Under the pieces are notes generated by a model. That model searched no databases. It was not told the origin of the DNA and saw only the letters and a program-made list of their open reading frames with translations. From an uncultured Clostridia bacterium (GTDB lineage: Bacteria > Bacillota > Clostridia > Christensenellales > Borkfalkiaceae), in the NCBI GenBank assembly GCA_937912025.1, contig CALDOZ010000002.1, positions 1 through 6,591 on the forward strand: a stretch of 6,591 bases of DNA, read 5' to 3'. Shown here piece by piece: positions 6,297-6,591 of the stretch. Made by a program: the position numbers and the translations under genes. Within the stretch, counting starts at the first letter, position 1; every line of letters begins with the position of its first letter.

Positions 6297-6531
6297 ACAA
6301 TAAATAAAAAACCGTTACGGAAAAGAGTAACGCTTTGAAATTTTAAGAGAGCGGTGGTTGGTGTAAACCGTAATTTCAGCGCGCGAAAGTGCATTTCGTT
6401 GTTAAGGGAGATTAACACTCTACGGCTAAGGCCCGTTATCGCCTATCAAGGCTCTTTTATGAGTAAATTAAAGTGGAACCACGGGTGGTAGTAGCGCGTC
6501 TTTATTAAAGATTTGCTCCTACCACCTTTTT
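6297..6531 (+). promoter_or_regulatory. T-box riboswitch leader, predicted cysteine-specific
   Basis: This RNA senses uncharged tRNA and controls transcription of a gene beyond the right edge. Stem I shows the expected parts: loop-E strand AGTA (6326-6329) opposite GAA (6385-6387), an AAGAGAG internal-loop strand (6345-6351), the distal GGTTGGTGTAAACC loop region, and paired arms GAAATT/AATTTC. The likely specifier is TGC (6390-6392), Cys, followed by the usual A; GTG (Val) one base earlier is the alternative. A CTC/GAG stem III (6452-6463) leads to the T-box itself. The antiterminator is TAAAG (6469-6473), bulge TGGAACC (6474-6480) and ACG, closing with CGT and CTTTA (6497-6504). The bulge UGGA would pair with a tRNA ending UCCA, so discriminator U, true of bacterial tRNA-Cys (and Gly) but not tRNA-Val or tRNA-Ser. 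Both clues favour cysteine. Confidence 0.93.
6484..6531 (+). terminator. T-box-controlled intrinsic terminator
   Basis: GGTGGTAGTAGC (6484-6495) pairs with GCTCCTACCACC (6515-6526), 11 of 12 positions, with an inner TCTTT/AAAGA helix (6499-6511) and a five-T run at 6527-6531. Its 5' side and inner helix overlap the antiterminator strands (CGTCTTTA at 6497-6504), so the two structures are mutually exclusive. Bases 6532-6591 after it contain no ATG on the plus strand and no recognisable coding sequence. Confidence 0.9.
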
Positions 6532-6591
6532 AAAGTCATATTTACTTCGTTATACGCTTAATTATTGCGTTTTGGCTTGCTCGTGTACGAC

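Noticed and set aside
6236..6418. Minus-strand 60-codon open frame overlapping the T-box
   Set aside because: It lies antisense to a well-supported structured RNA and its promoter, and its translation shows no recognisable domain.
6532..6591. Start of the T-box-regulated gene inside the window
   Set aside because: There is no plus-strand ATG with a ribosome site after the terminator; the gene must begin beyond base 6591.

Overview
The window looks like a chromosomal segment of an AT-rich, anaerobic, low-GC Gram-positive bacterium (Bacillota, probably an uncultured Clostridia-type gut lineage). The reasons are strong AAGGAG-type ribosome binding sites, sigma-A-like promoters, a T-box riboswitch, and an oxygen-defence protein built from flavin reductase, rubredoxin and rubrerythrin modules. 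No mobile element, CRISPR array or tRNA gene was seen. Taxonomy is inference only.

Layout. Bases 1-112 hold no assignable gene and end in a symmetrical terminator hairpin (69-94). A minus-strand gene (113-1294) encodes a flavin reductase / rubredoxin / rubrerythrin fusion. It has its own promoter (1322-1350), and a full Shine-Dalgarno site plus ATG sits inside it exactly at the rubrerythrin boundary. Next is a minus-strand AraC-family regulator (1415-2308). A 194-base divergent intergenic region separates it from two plus-strand Gfo/Idh/MocA oxidoreductases (2503-3600 and 3628-4707), which are probably co-transcribed. That intergenic region holds three related ten-base elements, two of them direct repeats exactly 21 bases apart as expected for AraC-family half-sites, and the innermost overlaps a -35 element. 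The regulator and the enzyme pair read as one small sugar- or polyol-related regulon; the substrate cannot be told from sequence.

After the enzyme pair there is a 159-base convergent intergenic region. It has a short piece resembling the 3' end of 23S rRNA (minus strand, uncertain) and a perfect 12-bp terminator stem (4827-4853). Minus-strand serS (4867-6153, seryl-tRNA synthetase) follows, with a clear promoter and a short leader that contains no T-box.

Divergent from serS, on the plus strand, is a complete T-box leader (about 6297-6531). Its specifier reads UGC (Cys), and its antiterminator bulge begins UGGA, which would match a tRNA with discriminator U, as in tRNA-Cys. The two independent clues agree, so the gene just beyond the right edge is predicted to be cysteine-related (cysS or a cysteine supply gene).

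The best candidates for something new are the fusion gene with its retained internal translation start, the AraC operator architecture with its orphan pair of dehydrogenases, and the cysteine T-box facing serS.
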